Counted from the first letter of the stretch, positions 1 through 8,724 are shown. The stretch: 64,000 bases of DNA from Fodinibius halophilus (GCF_011059105.1 NZ_JAALLS010000010.1:62001-126000); one strand, 5' to 3'. The notes: generated from the letters alone by a model not told the origin. Program-made: numbers and translations.

Positions 1-415
1 CAATTTTACTGAATGATTGTACAAAAACAGCCTCTTCGGAAGCCAGTACGATATCACAGGCCAGGGCCAGGTTAGCACCTGCACCCGCTGCCGTTCCATT
101 TACGGCACAGACTACCGGCTTCTCGAGATGACGAATGGCTTTGATAACGGGATTATAGCTTTTGCGAACGGTTTCGCCCAGTTCATAGTCATCCCCTTTA
201 TCTACGACTTCGGGTAGGTCCTGCCCGGCAGAAAAAGCGTTACCCTTGCCTGTTAACAGCACACATCGGACATCATCATTAGTCTTTGCATCGGCCAGCG
301 CCTCTTGCAGCTGCTTGGCCATGGGCTCGATGAAACTGTTGAGCTTGTCTGGCCGGTTAAGAGTAATTGTTAGTATGCCATTGTCAACAGAAGATGTAAC
401 TAACTTTTCGCTCAT
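1..415 (-). CDS. paaG: Enoyl-CoA hydratase/isomerase, PaaG-like (3' end outside window)
   Basis: The first 138 residues of a crotonase-fold protein are readable; the gene runs off the left edge. The N-terminus starts MSEKLVTSSVDNGILTITLN, the usual crotonase beta-strand opening. It then shows the AFSAGQDL segment (PaaG-type enzymes have CAGQDL here) and an oxyanion-hole region NGTAAGAGANLALACD. By family, PaaG isomerises ring-1,2-epoxyphenylacetyl-CoA to the oxepin in aerobic phenylacetate breakdown. The position as the last visible gene downstream of paaABCD on the same strand supports that role over a general fatty-acid hydratase. The catalytic Asp expected near residue 136 cannot be judged because the window ends there. 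The ATG at 415 is the only sensible start. Confidence 0.85.
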   Translation of the reverse strand, partial: MSEKLVTSSVDNGILTITLNRPDKLNSFIEPMAKQLQEALADAKTNDDVRCVLLTGKGNAFSAGQDLPEVVDKGDDYELGETVRKSYNPVIKAIRHLEKPVVCAVNGTAAGAGANLALACDIVLASEEAVFVQSFSKI

Positions 416-435
416 TTATCAGAATTGTTTAGTAA

Positions 436-822
436 TTAATTATCGTTATCCAGATTGTATTGCCTATACCGATCTAGAAAAAGTTGATATTCGGTAGCTG
501 TTTCAGGATAGCGTACCGTTGGCCCGGGATATTTCCAGGCGTTATCCAGAGAATAGATTGAGTGATCCTCCATGTCTCCACGAACTAAGTCTGCTCCTAA
601 TTTTAACAGAAGCTTTGTTGTTTTACTAAATTGGGTAACATTTGATTTGGACGAAGAGTAAGCAGGATCATTTATATTCAGGGGTAACAATGAGGGATTC
701 AGTAGTTCTTGAATAGAAATGCTAGTGGTATCTTTTTTAGTTTGCACTCCTTTTCTGACAGGTTGCGCAATACTGGAAAGTCCATATAATAGCAAGATGA
801 CGAAAAAAATAAATTGTCGCAT
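436..822 (-). CDS. Small secreted protein of unknown function in the paa operon
   Basis: The 128-residue product begins with a clear signal peptide (basic MR, hydrophobic FIFFVILLLYGLSSIA, then Q-P). The mature part is polar, with a DPAYSSSKSN stretch and a C-terminal half rich in Tyr, Arg and Asp (PGPTVRYPETATEYQLF). I recognise no domain. It lies 12 bases downstream of paaD and 20 bases upstream of paaG on the same strand, so it is very likely co-transcribed with phenylacetate catabolism genes. A secreted product inside this otherwise cytoplasmic pathway is unusual. Signal sequence, good spacing and absence of a competing frame support it as a real gene. Confidence 0.65.
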   Translation of the reverse strand: MRQFIFFVILLLYGLSSIAQPVRKGVQTKKDTTSISIQELLNPSLLPLNINDPAYSSSKSNVTQFSKTTKLLLKLGADLVRGDMEDHSIYSLDNAWKYPGPTVRYPETATEYQLFLDRYRQYNLDNDN

Positions 823-834
823 CGCTTGACCTCC

Positions 835-1347
835 TTAAATACATTTGAAGTGTTCAAAAGGCTCATTGCAATCTCGGCAATAGTACTGTGCTTTGCAAGC
901 TGTAGACCCAAACTCACTTTGAATTTCCGTATTTTCAGAATCACAATATGGGCAGGGCACATGATCCCCCGAACTCTCAAGAGATTTTAGAAAATTATCC
1001 ACTTTTTCGGTTTTGCCCGGTGGTGCAATGCCATACTCTTTGAGGCGCTTTTTGGCATCTTCCGTCATCCAGTCGGTGGTCCAGGTTTCCGAGAAATCCG
1101 TTTTGATCTCGAAATTGTCGATGCCGTTGAGCCGCAGTTTTTTCTCAATCTCCTTTTCAATGGCCTGCATGGCAGGGCAGCCCGAATAGGTGGGGGTGAT
1201 GCGGATGACAAACGTGCCATCCTTGTATTCCACATCACGGGCGATCCCCAAATCTACAATGGTCAATACCGGGATCTCCGGGTCGGTAACCTCGGATATC
1301 AGCTCCCAGATATCTTCTTTGTTATATGTAGATTTTGTGGCTGTCAT
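835..1347 (-). CDS. paaD: Phenylacetyl-CoA epoxidase assembly protein PaaD
   Basis: A 170-residue protein with an N-terminal MIP18/DUF59 domain (WELISEVTDPEIPVLTIVD, about residues 14-32; DPEIP is the family signature). The C-terminal cysteine-rich tail has CPYC, then CKAQYYCRDC and a final C, a probable metal site. PaaD is known as a maturation factor needed for the PaaABC(E) oxygenase, probably for Fe-S insertion into the reductase PaaE. It follows paaC by 6 bases. Length and domain order match the family. No paaE is visible in this window; it may lie beyond the left edge. Confidence 0.92.
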   Translation of the reverse strand: MTATKSTYNKEDIWELISEVTDPEIPVLTIVDLGIARDVEYKDGTFVIRITPTYSGCPAMQAIEKEIEKKLRLNGIDNFEIKTDFSETWTTDWMTEDAKKRLKEYGIAPPGKTEKVDNFLKSLESSGDHVPCPYCDSENTEIQSEFGSTACKAQYYCRDCNEPFEHFKCI

Positions 1348-1353
1348 AATTTT

Positions 1354-2139
1354 TTATTGCCAATTGCCATCGGGGTATGAGCGGCGCAGATGCTGCATTT
1401 CGGCCAGAAGGTGGCCCAGATGTTCGGTATGTAGTCCCTGTCGGCTGCCTTCTACCATAAACTGATCAAAGTCGGGTACCTCTAGGGTTGCCTCTTCCAG
1501 GGTATCCACCACCAGCTCTTTCCATTCTTCTTTAAACGTTTCGGTATCGGCGGCCAGGTTATGCTCCTGCAAAATTTCGTCCACTTCGTCTTGGTAAAAG
1601 AGTTCACCTACGTAAGTCCAGACGTCGTCAATCGAATCTTGGATACGCTCATGGCTTTCTTCAGTACCGTCGCCCAGGCGTAGTACCCACTCGCGGCTGT
1701 GACGAAGGTGGTATTTAACCTCTTTGAGATGTTTCTTTACCATGCCGGCAAACTGCTCGTCTTCTACTTCAGAAAGTTCCGTATAGAGGAAGTAACTGAA
1801 AGAGGCGAAGAGAAACTGGCGGGCGATGGTAAAGCCAAAGTCCCCTTTGGGCAGTTCGGTGAGCTTAAGATTTTTAAACTCTACGTCATTGCGGAAGTAG
1901 ACCAGGTCATCACGGTGGCGATCTTCGCCTTCTATTTCCACGGCATATTCGTAGAGCGATGCCGCATGCCCGATATAATCGAGGGCCACATTGGCCAGCG
2001 CGATATCTTCTTCAAGAATGGGCCCGTGGCCGCACCATTCCGAGAGGCGATGCCCCAGAATAAGGCGGTCATCGGCAAGCCGGACCAAGTATTCAAATAA
2101 AGCTTCTTTCTTTGTCAATGTCTTTGTCTGGGTACTCAT
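1354..2139 (-). CDS. paaC: 1,2-phenylacetyl-CoA epoxidase structural subunit PaaC
   Basis: The 261-residue ferritin-like helical protein matches PaaC: DRLILGHRLSEWCGHGPILE near residues 24-43, then DIALANVALDYIGHAASLYEYA, KYHLRHSREWVLRLGDGTEES and the C-terminal AEMQHLRRSYPDGNWQ. By family, PaaC is the non-catalytic partner of PaaA and holds the di-iron epoxidase together. Its ATG overlaps the paaB stop by 4 bases (2136-2139), which suggests translational coupling in paaA-B-C-D. Length is normal. Confidence 0.94.
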   Translation of the reverse strand: MSTQTKTLTKKEALFEYLVRLADDRLILGHRLSEWCGHGPILEEDIALANVALDYIGHAASLYEYAVEIEGEDRHRDDLVYFRNDVEFKNLKLTELPKGDFGFTIARQFLFASFSYFLYTELSEVEDEQFAGMVKKHLKEVKYHLRHSREWVLRLGDGTEESHERIQDSIDDVWTYVGELFYQDEVDEILQEHNLAADTETFKEEWKELVVDTLEEATLEVPDFDQFMVEGSRQGLHTEHLGHLLAEMQHLRRSYPDGNWQ

Positions 2140-2450
2140 TTTCGTCGTTTTGAAACTCGGGGTACACTGTAAAACTGTGGGTGACGGTAGGGTTTGTCAT
2201 CAGCCGGATCGAAAAACGGGCCGGCATCTTCCCCTTTGGAGGCCACAATTTGGTCACTGGGGACAACCCATATATTGACGGCCTCTTTACGCCGGGCGTA
2301 TACATCCCGTGCATTTTCCAGGGCCATTTCGGCGTCGGGGGCGTGTACGTTGCCCGCATGTTCATGGGGTTTGCCATCTCGGGGCTGGGTAAAGACCTCC
2401 CAGAGCGGCCATTGGGTATCTTTAGATTCTTTTTCGTCGGTTTTGGTCAT
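2136..2450 (-). CDS. paaB: 1,2-phenylacetyl-CoA epoxidase subunit PaaB
   Basis: The ATG at 2450 gives a 104-residue protein starting MTKTDEKESKDTQWPLWEVF. The frame stays open upstream to 2546, but those extra 32 residues are encoded in an intergenic inverted repeat and do not look like PaaB. The core WPLWEVFTQPRDGKPHEHAG, followed by AVNIWVVPSDQIVAS and DPADDKPYRHPQFY, is diagnostic of the family. PaaB is a small subunit bridging PaaAC heterodimers in the epoxidase complex. It is separated from paaA by 127 bases holding a long hairpin, whereas the paaB-C-D junctions are tight. Confidence 0.93.
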   Translation of the reverse strand: MTKTDEKESKDTQWPLWEVFTQPRDGKPHEHAGNVHAPDAEMALENARDVYARRKEAVNIWVVPSDQIVASKGEDAGPFFDPADDKPYRHPQFYSVPRVSKRRK

Positions 2451-2485
2451 GATTTTGATTACGAGTTCTTGGTTATCGAATATTT

Positions 2486-2571
2486 TGTTATTACAAGTTA
2501 CGGATTTCGGGTTGCGCGTTTTTTTTCTAAAGGAGACTACGAGCAACCCGCAACTCGTAACCTAAATAACC
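2486..2571. repeat. Long inverted repeat (hairpin) between paaA and paaB
   Basis: The left arm 2486-2517 and right arm 2541-2571 are near-complementary over about 31 bases, with a few mismatches and a 23-base T-rich loop. Both arms carry the words GTTACG and GGGTTGC. The right arm ends 6 bases from the paaA stop codon. In the paa transcript it would form a strong stem between the catalytic subunit gene and the other subunits, where it might protect the paaA 3' end or mark a processing site. Its make-up of short repeated words resembles the flanks of the two S23 genes in this window, so it may be a gene-less member of that group. Confidence 0.7.
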
Positions 2572-2577
2572 ATCTCC

Positions 2578-3522
2578 CTATGAAGCCTTCTCTTTCTGAA
2601 GTCGCTGCTTGCGAGCATATTCTTCGGCGGCTTTCCGTACCCACTTCCCGTTTTCGTGGGCTTCGCGACGGGTTTTCATACGTTCCTTGTTCATGGGGCC
2701 ATTACCTCTGACCACATTCCAGAACTCATCCCAGTCAATTTCACCAAACTCCCAGTGCTCGGTTTCCTCATTGTACTCCAGGTCGGGGTCGGGGATCTCA
2801 AGTCCCACAGCATGGGCTTCTTGTACATGTCGATCCACAAAACTCTGGCGTAACTCGTCGTTTGTCTTTGATTTTACTCCCCATTTAATGAGCTCAGCAC
2901 TGTTGGGAGAATCCTCGTCATGCGGACCAAACATCATCAGAGTAGGCCACCACCATCTATCAACAGCATCTTGAATCATCTCTTGCTGCTCGGGAGTACC
3001 ATCAGCCATCTGGGCCACCATCTCGTAGCCCTGCTTTTTATGGAAACTTTCTTCTTTACAGATCCGAACCATAGCACGAGAATACGGACCGTATGAACTG
3101 CGGGCCAACATCGTCTGGTTGATAATGGCAGCACCATCAACCAGCCAACCTATAACAGCTACATCTGCCCAAGAGAGGGTAGGATAATTGAAAATGCTGG
3201 AATACTTGGCGCGTCCGTTTAGAAGATCATCAAGAACTTCTTGTCGGCTTGCCCCCAGGGTTTCCGTTGCACTGTAGAGATACAAGCCATGTCCGGCTTC
3301 ATCTTGTACTTTTGATAACAAGATCATTTTACGGCGTAACGAGGGGGCCCGGGTAATCCAGTTGCCTTCGGGCAGCATCCCTACAACTTCGGAATGGGCG
3401 TGTTGCGACATCATCCGTATAAGTTGTTTTTGATACCGTTCAGGCATCCAATCCTTGGGTTCTATGGTTTCCCCATTATCGATCCGTTCCTGGAACTCTT
3501 GCGCTTTGGATTCTTTGCTCAT
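2578..3522 (-). CDS. paaA: 1,2-phenylacetyl-CoA epoxidase catalytic subunit PaaA
   Basis: The 314-residue protein is the di-iron oxygenase subunit that epoxidises the aromatic ring of phenylacetyl-CoA using O2. Iron-ligand motifs typical of the family are visible: DEAGH (E75, H78) in [20 protein letters not shown], and EESFH (E158, H161) in [17 protein letters not shown]. It is the first gene of the minus-strand paa operon, and the promoter should lie in the 200-base divergent gap facing hppD. Length and start are normal for PaaA. Confidence 0.95.
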   Translation of the reverse strand: MSKESKAQEFQERIDNGETIEPKDWMPERYQKQLIRMMSQHAHSEVVGMLPEGNWITRAPSLRRKMILLSKVQDEAGHGLYLYSATETLGASRQEVLDDLLNGRAKYSSIFNYPTLSWADVAVIGWLVDGAAIINQTMLARSSYGPYSRAMVRICKEESFHKKQGYEMVAQMADGTPEQQEMIQDAVDRWWWPTLMMFGPHDEDSPNSAELIKWGVKSKTNDELRQSFVDRHVQEAHAVGLEIPDPDLEYNEETEHWEFGEIDWDEFWNVVRGNGPMNKERMKTRREAHENGKWVRKAAEEYARKQRLQKEKAS

Positions 3523-3724
3523 ATGGTAAAATATTTGTGAAAACTTTTTGCACTCAGAACATATATAGGAACATTAAAATTAACAAATACATTCATCGGC
3601 TTTAGGTTTGTTCAACCTTAATTTTATATCTTTATTACATAAGCTGCCAAATAATTTGAGACATAATTAGCTGGACACTATATTAACTTTATGAAAATCA
3701 TAATGAAAAGATTGAGGTAATACT

Positions 3725-4873
3725 ATGGGAGCAGGAGCCGACCAAGCTGCTACACTTGAACGCCCGGTGGAACAAGAGTTTGATGACCACTTGGGCCTGC
3801 AAGATGTAGATTATGTGGAGCATTACGTGAGTAATGCCAAACAAGCCAGTCATTTTTACCAAACGGTATTTGGATTTACACTGAAAGCATTTAGTGGGCT
3901 GGAAACCGGAAACAGAGACAGGGTATCATACCTGTTGGAACAAGGAAATATTCGATTCCTGTTAACAGCGCCGCTGAACAGCGATTCCCCTATTGCCAAG
4001 CATGTTGCCAAACACGGCGACGGTATCCATGATATTGCCATGCATGTTGAAGATGTGGACCGGGCCTACAAGGAAACGGTCAAGCGTGGAGCAACCAGTG
4101 TGGAAGAGCCGCATGACCTGAAGGATGAAAACGGCACTATTCGAAAAGCTGCTATAGCCACTTATGGCGATACCATCCATACCTTTATCGACCGGTCGGG
4201 TTATGATGGATTATTTATGCCCGGTTTCCAAGAAGCCGAATCTCCGATTGAGAATGTAGAGCCGGTAGGTATACAGTTTGTAGATCACTGTGTGGGCAAT
4301 GTCGAGAAAGGTAAAATGAACAAGTGGGTGGAATTCTACCGCGATGTGATGGGCTTCACACAGTATATCCACTTTGATGATGACGATATTTCTACGGAAT
4401 ATTCGGCACTGATGTCGAAAGTGATGGCCGGTGGGCGCGGTATGATTAAGTTCCCTATCAATGAACCGGCTGACGGCAAGAAAAAGTCACAGATTGAAGA
4501 GTACCTTGATTTCTATGAAGGTCCGGGCGTGCAACATATTGCCCTGCTGTCCGGCGATATTATTAAAACGGTAAATGAACTGAAGGGACGTGGTTTAGAA
4601 TTCTTGCATGTTCCTACCACTTATTATGAGGAGCTCGAAGAGCGGGTAGGCACTATTGACGAGCCTATTGATAAGCTTGAGGAGTTGGGTATTCTTGTGG
4701 ATCGCGATGATGAGGGATACCTGTTACAGATCTTTTCTAAGCCCGTAGTAGACCGGCCAACCTTTTTCTTTGAAATTATCCAGCGAAAAGGAGCCCGTGG
4801 CTTCGGGAAAGGAAATTTTAAAGCTCTTTTTGAAGCTATTGAACGAGAGCAGGAAAAGCGCGGAAATCTTTAA
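3725..4873 (+). CDS. hppD: 4-hydroxyphenylpyruvate dioxygenase
   Basis: The 382-residue protein has two vicinal-oxygen-chelate domains. The N-terminal one starts about residue 27 (VDYVEHYVSNAKQASHFYQT). The C-terminal catalytic one carries the three Fe(II) ligands: His in QFVDHCVGNVEKGKM, His in GPGVQHIALLSGDI and Glu in FFFEIIQRKGARGFGKGNF. That last string is the classic HPPD C-terminal signature. The enzyme converts 4-hydroxyphenylpyruvate to homogentisate, the substrate of the next gene. A GAGGTAAT sequence precedes the ATG. It is transcribed divergently from paaA, 202 bases apart. Confidence 0.96.
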   Translation: MGAGADQAATLERPVEQEFDDHLGLQDVDYVEHYVSNAKQASHFYQTVFGFTLKAFSGLETGNRDRVSYLLEQGNIRFLLTAPLNSDSPIAKHVAKHGDGIHDIAMHVEDVDRAYKETVKRGATSVEEPHDLKDENGTIRKAAIATYGDTIHTFIDRSGYDGLFMPGFQEAESPIENVEPVGIQFVDHCVGNVEKGKMNKWVEFYRDVMGFTQYIHFDDDDISTEYSALMSKVMAGGRGMIKFPINEPADGKKKSQIEEYLDFYEGPGVQHIALLSGDIIKTVNELKGRGLEFLHVPTTYYEELEERVGTIDEPIDKLEELGILVDRDDEGYLLQIFSKPVVDRPTFFFEIIQRKGARGFGKGNFKALFEAIEREQEKRGNL

Positions 4874-4876
4874 ATT

Positions 4877-4948
4877 TAGTCGAAAGTCGTAAGTATTGAG
4901 AGTTTGCCAAGTACTATGATTCTCTGCTTGTGACTTTCTACTTTTGAC
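4877..4948. repeat. Hairpin element between hppD and hmgA, same family as the fadN-fadA S23 flank
   Basis: It begins 3 bases after the hppD stop with TAGTCGAAAGTCGTAAGT. The right arm, ending near 4948, is complementary over about 16 bases with 3 mismatches (ACTTTCTACTTTTGAC). The 11-base start TAGTCGAAAGT is identical to the inward-read right end of the S23 cassette at 30371-30869. The internal word TGCCAAGT also occurs at the same relative place in that cassette's left flank. It carries no gene. In the mRNA it would form a stem just ahead of hmgA. Confidence 0.65.
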
Positions 4949-4963
4949 AAAAATGAGGACACT

Positions 4964-6148
4964 ATGATTTACCATCAACTAGGAAAGATCCCGCATAAGC
5001 GGCATACACAATTCAGACGACCCGACGGAGAGCTGTACCAAGAGCAGCTTTTCGGAGCCGAGGGGTTTCACGGAAGCTCATCACTGCTTTATCACCATAA
5101 CCCGCCTACCCGTACTTTTAAGGTAGAGAAGGGAGAAGAAGTAAAGATTGAAAAGTGGGATGAGGGCGTACTTCGTCATCACCACCTGCGAACCGCCAAC
5201 ATTGAAGAGGGCGGCGACCCGGTGATGGGGCGAAAGGTATTACTGTTCAATAATGATGTTCAAATTGGAGCGGTTCGTCCTACCGAAGAGATGGACTACT
5301 TCTATAAAAATGGAGAACACGATGAGTTGCTGTTTATCCACGAAGGGGAAGGGTATGTACAAACCATGTTCGGTAAGCTCGACTTCGGATATGGTGATTA
5401 TATCTTTATCCCGCGTGGTACCATCTACCAGATGGTTTTTGAGACAGAGAAAAATCGCGTACTAACGGTAGATTCTACAGGACCTATTGACGTGCCGAAC
5501 CGCTACCTGACCGAAAAAGGACAGTTTGCCGAGAATAGTCCTTTCTGTGAGCGTGATATTCGACGTCCTGAGGGACCGGTATTTGTGAACCGTGAGGGTG
5601 AGTTTGAAGTGCGTATTAAAAAGCAGGGACGATATACTTCGTATTGGTACGAGCATCATCCCTTTGATATTGTAGGTTGGGATGGATATCTGTATCCCTG
5701 GATCTTTAATATTAAGGATTTTGAGCCCATCACCGGCCGTGTGCACCAGCCGCCACCGGTACACCAGACTTTTGAGGCAGCGAATTACGTGGTTTGCTCT
5801 TTCTGCCCGCGAAAGTATGACTACCACCCCAAATCGATACCGGCACCCTATGCACACTCCAATGTGGATTCTGATGAGGTGCTCTACTATGTTGAGGGTG
5901 ATTTCATGAGTCGCAAAGGGGTGGAAACCGCCAGTATTACGCAACATCCCGGTGGTATTCCGCATGGGCCGCATCCCGGAAAGTATGAAGGCAGTATTGG
6001 TAAAGAAGGTACCGATGAGTATGCGGTGATGATCGATACCTTCCATCCATTGCACCTCACTATGGAAGCCAAAAAACTGGATGATGAGAGTTATCCCTAT
6101 TCCTGGCTGGAGGATGAAGAGAAAGAAAAGGTGGAAGCAGAAGAGTAA
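4964..6148 (+). CDS. hmgA: Homogentisate 1,2-dioxygenase
   Basis: The 394-residue cupin-type ring-cleaving enzyme turns homogentisate into maleylacetoacetate. The iron site is visible late in the protein: HSNVDSDEVLYYVEGDF supplies His and Glu, and HPGGIPHGPHPG supplies the third ligand. CSFCPRKYDYHPKSIPAPYA and QPPPVHQTFEA are also family blocks. It sits 90 bases after hppD, the gap being filled by a hairpin repeat, and before a terminator, so the two form a tyrosine catabolic unit. The length fits the shorter bacterial type. Maleylacetoacetate isomerase is not visible nearby. Confidence 0.95.
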   Translation: MIYHQLGKIPHKRHTQFRRPDGELYQEQLFGAEGFHGSSSLLYHHNPPTRTFKVEKGEEVKIEKWDEGVLRHHHLRTANIEEGGDPVMGRKVLLFNNDVQIGAVRPTEEMDYFYKNGEHDELLFIHEGEGYVQTMFGKLDFGYGDYIFIPRGTIYQMVFETEKNRVLTVDSTGPIDVPNRYLTEKGQFAENSPFCERDIRRPEGPVFVNREGEFEVRIKKQGRYTSYWYEHHPFDIVGWDGYLYPWIFNIKDFEPITGRVHQPPPVHQTFEAANYVVCSFCPRKYDYHPKSIPAPYAHSNVDSDEVLYYVEGDFMSRKGVETASITQHPGGIPHGPHPGKYEGSIGKEGTDEYAVMIDTFHPLHLTMEAKKLDDESYPYSWLEDEEKEKVEAEE

Positions 6149-6173
6149 TAACTTTTCAGTTATCGGATAATAA

Positions 6174-6207
6174 AAGCCTGTCAGGTGAAAGCTTGATGGG
6201 CTTTTTT
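6174..6207 (+). terminator. Rho-independent terminator after hmgA
   Basis: AAGCCTGTCA and TGATGGGCTT pair, with two G-U type positions, around a 10-base loop. Six T follow, 25 bases past the hmgA stop. Confidence 0.85.
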
Positions 6208-6309
6208 ATTCAAAGATAATTCATTTCAAAATGAGATGAACACTAATTTGTTTGATTTTACTTAATTACCCCTGCTTTTTTATATATTTAAAAAAAGCAA
6301 TCAAATGTG

Positions 6310-8064
6310 ATGGGCAAAAAGATTAGCACTGTCATATTGTTACTGATTGTCTGTTGGGGTAAATCTCAAGGGCAAATCAACATTCCGACAAAACCTACCT
6401 TATCGGATACAACATTGGTACATGCTTTAATTGATTCGAGTTATGAGCTTTCTTTTGCTGATCCGGATCGGGCGATTAGGTTTGCTGAACAAGCGCTCGA
6501 AATTGCTAAGAAAATTGATTATCCCAAAGGAATTGCCAAGGCACATCGCGAATTAGGTTATTCGAACGGGGTAAAGGGAAATTTTGAAACAGCGCTAAAT
6601 CATCATGAGAAAGGAATTTCCTATAATCAAAAATCAGGTGATACGCTTGGCATAATATCACAACTTAACGACATCGGAAACCTTTATAAGACGCAAACCC
6701 AGTATGATACAGCACTGGAATATTTTTTTCAGGCGATTGAGTTGAGTGAGGCTAATGAATTAGACCGGGCCACTGCTTCAATATCGGGGAATATTGGTTT
6801 GGTTTATTTTGAGTTGGACAATGAGGAAAGGGCACAAAAATTTTATGAACGGGCTTTGGAAATTAATCGGCGATTGGACAATCGACATGGGATGTCAATT
6901 AATTACAACAATTTGGGATTGCTGTATGGAGATCAAGGTAAGTATGAACAGGCATTGGAATATCACTTCCAAGCGCTGAAGATGCGACGTGATTTAGAAT
7001 ATATTATCCGCATAGCCAACAGTTTGAATAATATAGGGCGGATATATATGCAGCAAAATAACTATAGTGAAGCTATTAATTATTTGAACCGCGCTTTGAA
7101 GAGGAATGATGATCGAGATCCGGATCTTACTTCGATCATACACGAAAATTTGGCAAAGGTGTATTATTTCTCAGAAAGAAATGACTCGGCACTGATTCAT
7201 GCTAAAAAAACGCTCATGCTCTCTCAGGATTTCGGTTCCCTGCTCGGTGAGAAAGTGGGACATAAACTGCTTTCAGATATTTATAGCACTCTTGGAGATT
7301 ACAAAAAGGCATTTCTGCACCAGAAAAAGCTCAGGATGGTAGAGGATAGTATCTTAAATAAAGAAAAGTCACAACAGATTAACGAGTTACAGACTAAATA
7401 TGAGGCAGCTCAGAAGGAAAAGGAAATTGCGCTACTTGAAAAAGAGAATCAGCGCAAAACGTTCATGAGAAACGCTGTAATGGCAGGACTGGTGATGGTG
7501 GGTATTATAGGGTTCTTGATTTATAACCGGCAGCGACTGAAGATCAATAAAAATCGCACAGAACTTGAAAATATTCGTCTTAAAGAGAAGCAGTTGGAGA
7601 ATGACCTTGAATTCAAAAATAAACAGCTTACAACTCATTCACTTCATTTGGTGCAGAAAAACGAAACAATGAAGGAGCTTAAACATAAGATTAACTCTAT
7701 CTGTCAGCAGGATAATGGAGATATCAACAGAGCGTTACAGAAGTTGCGAAATATGGTGGATTATAGCTTTAGTCTCGACGACGACTGGAAGCAATTTCGC
7801 CTCTATTTTGAAGAAGTACATACTGTTTTTTTTAAAGCATTAAATGAACATTACCCCGATCTTACACCAAACGAATTGCGTCTTTCGGCACTGGCGAAAT
7901 TGAATCTATCCATTAAAGAGACCGCAACTATTTTGGGTATTACACCCGAGAGCGTTAAAACGGCGCGTTACCGTCTTCGCAAAAAGCTGGATATTGAGAC
8001 GGAAGAAAATCTTACTGAGTTTATGATGGAAATAGAAAAGAGAGAGATTGAAAAAAGCAGTTAG
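6310..8064 (+). CDS. Membrane-anchored TPR protein with C-terminal LuxR-like HTH
   Basis: The 584-residue protein has a signal-like N-terminus (TVILLLIVCWGKSQG). About seven tetratricopeptide repeats follow at residues 50-340 (for example ALEYFFQAIELSEANE and ALEYHFQALKMRRDLEY). One transmembrane helix lies near 395 (AVMAGLVMVGIIGFLIY), then a coiled coil (QLENDLEFKNKQL). A helix-turn-helix lies at about 530-575 (LTPNELRLSALAKLNLSIKETATILGI, then ESVKTARYRLRKK). Such TPR-TM-HTH proteins in Bacteroidota are thought to sense periplasmic or membrane signals and bind DNA while tethered. No kinase domain is present. GTG at 6307 is in frame, but the adjacent ATG at 6310 is the simpler start. Target genes are unknown; the downstream cupin and methyltransferase are candidates by position. 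Confidence 0.85.
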   Translation: MGKKISTVILLLIVCWGKSQGQINIPTKPTLSDTTLVHALIDSSYELSFADPDRAIRFAEQALEIAKKIDYPKGIAKAHRELGYSNGVKGNFETALNHHEKGISYNQKSGDTLGIISQLNDIGNLYKTQTQYDTALEYFFQAIELSEANELDRATASISGNIGLVYFELDNEERAQKFYERALEINRRLDNRHGMSINYNNLGLLYGDQGKYEQALEYHFQALKMRRDLEYIIRIANSLNNIGRIYMQQNNYSEAINYLNRALKRNDDRDPDLTSIIHENLAKVYYFSERNDSALIHAKKTLMLSQDFGSLLGEKVGHKLLSDIYSTLGDYKKAFLHQKKLRMVEDSILNKEKSQQINELQTKYEAAQKEKEIALLEKENQRKTFMRNAVMAGLVMVGIIGFLIYNRQRLKINKNRTELENIRLKEKQLENDLEFKNKQLTTHSLHLVQKNETMKELKHKINSICQQDNGDINRALQKLRNMVDYSFSLDDDWKQFRLYFEEVHTVFFKALNEHYPDLTPNELRLSALAKLNLSIKETATILGITPESVKTARYRLRKKLDIETEENLTEFMMEIEKREIEKSS

Positions 8065-8208
8065 TATTTTTGCGCTTAGAGCAAGTTAAGGCTGCTTTAA
8101 GCTATTGTTCACCTATTGTTGACCTTGCTAAAATTGCCCTTTCCCGTAGTATAAGATAGGTTGGCATTAGTCGGAAATATTTACCTTAACTAACTAAACA
8201 AAAACGCT

Positions 8209-8658
8209 ATGTATACCAATTCATCAATTTTCGTCACTGTTGTTTTAACATTACTGCTTTTTCCAACTTTGCTGATAGCTCAAGATCAAGGGGATGCTTT
8301 TGTCCGCAGTATTGATGCGGATAAACTTGAATGGGGAGGATGTCCGGAATTCATGCCCAAAAGCTGTAGTATAGCTGTTCTCCAGGGGGATCCTGCAGAA
8401 CCCAATGCAGATATCTTTTTCAAAATGGAAGGGAATACAGAGGTGCCCAACCATTGGCATCATTCGGCCGAGCGCATGGTATTAGTATCAGGAGAAATGA
8501 AGGTTGAATATGAGGGGCAAAAACCCGAGGTGATAAAAACTGGTTCTTATGCATATGGACCACCCGAGAAACGCCATAAAGCAGCGTGTATTTCGGAGGA
8601 ATCTTGCGTGTTATTTATTGCATTTGAGGAGCCCATCGATGCTTTTGCCGTTGAATAA
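8209..8658 (+). CDS. Exported cupin-domain protein
   Basis: The 149-residue product has a signal peptide (VVLTLLLFPTLLIAQDQ) and one cupin barrel. Cupin motif 1 is HWHHSAERMVLVSGEM and motif 2 is GSYAYGPPEKRHKAAC, giving three or four His plus Glu for a metal ion. Four cysteines (GGCPEF, KSCSI, AACIS, ESCVL) could form disulfides in the periplasm. The family covers many non-enzymatic and enzymatic proteins, so the substrate is unknown. It lies 145 bases after the TPR-HTH regulator and 66 before an integral membrane methyltransferase on the same strand. Confidence 0.85.
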   Translation: MYTNSSIFVTVVLTLLLFPTLLIAQDQGDAFVRSIDADKLEWGGCPEFMPKSCSIAVLQGDPAEPNADIFFKMEGNTEVPNHWHHSAERMVLVSGEMKVEYEGQKPEVIKTGSYAYGPPEKRHKAACISEESCVLFIAFEEPIDAFAVE

Positions 8659-8724
8659 ATTATTTCGGATTAAAAAGCGGGATTTTTTGAACTCATTTAC
8701 TAAATCGTAACAACGAACCTTGAT

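Noticed and set aside
2136-2546. PaaB with 32 extra N-terminal residues
   Set aside because: The extra residues are encoded in the inverted repeat and the internal ATG at 2450 matches the family start.
2181-2711. Long opposite-strand ORF over paaB/paaA
   Set aside because: Shadow of the recognisable paaB and paaA frames.
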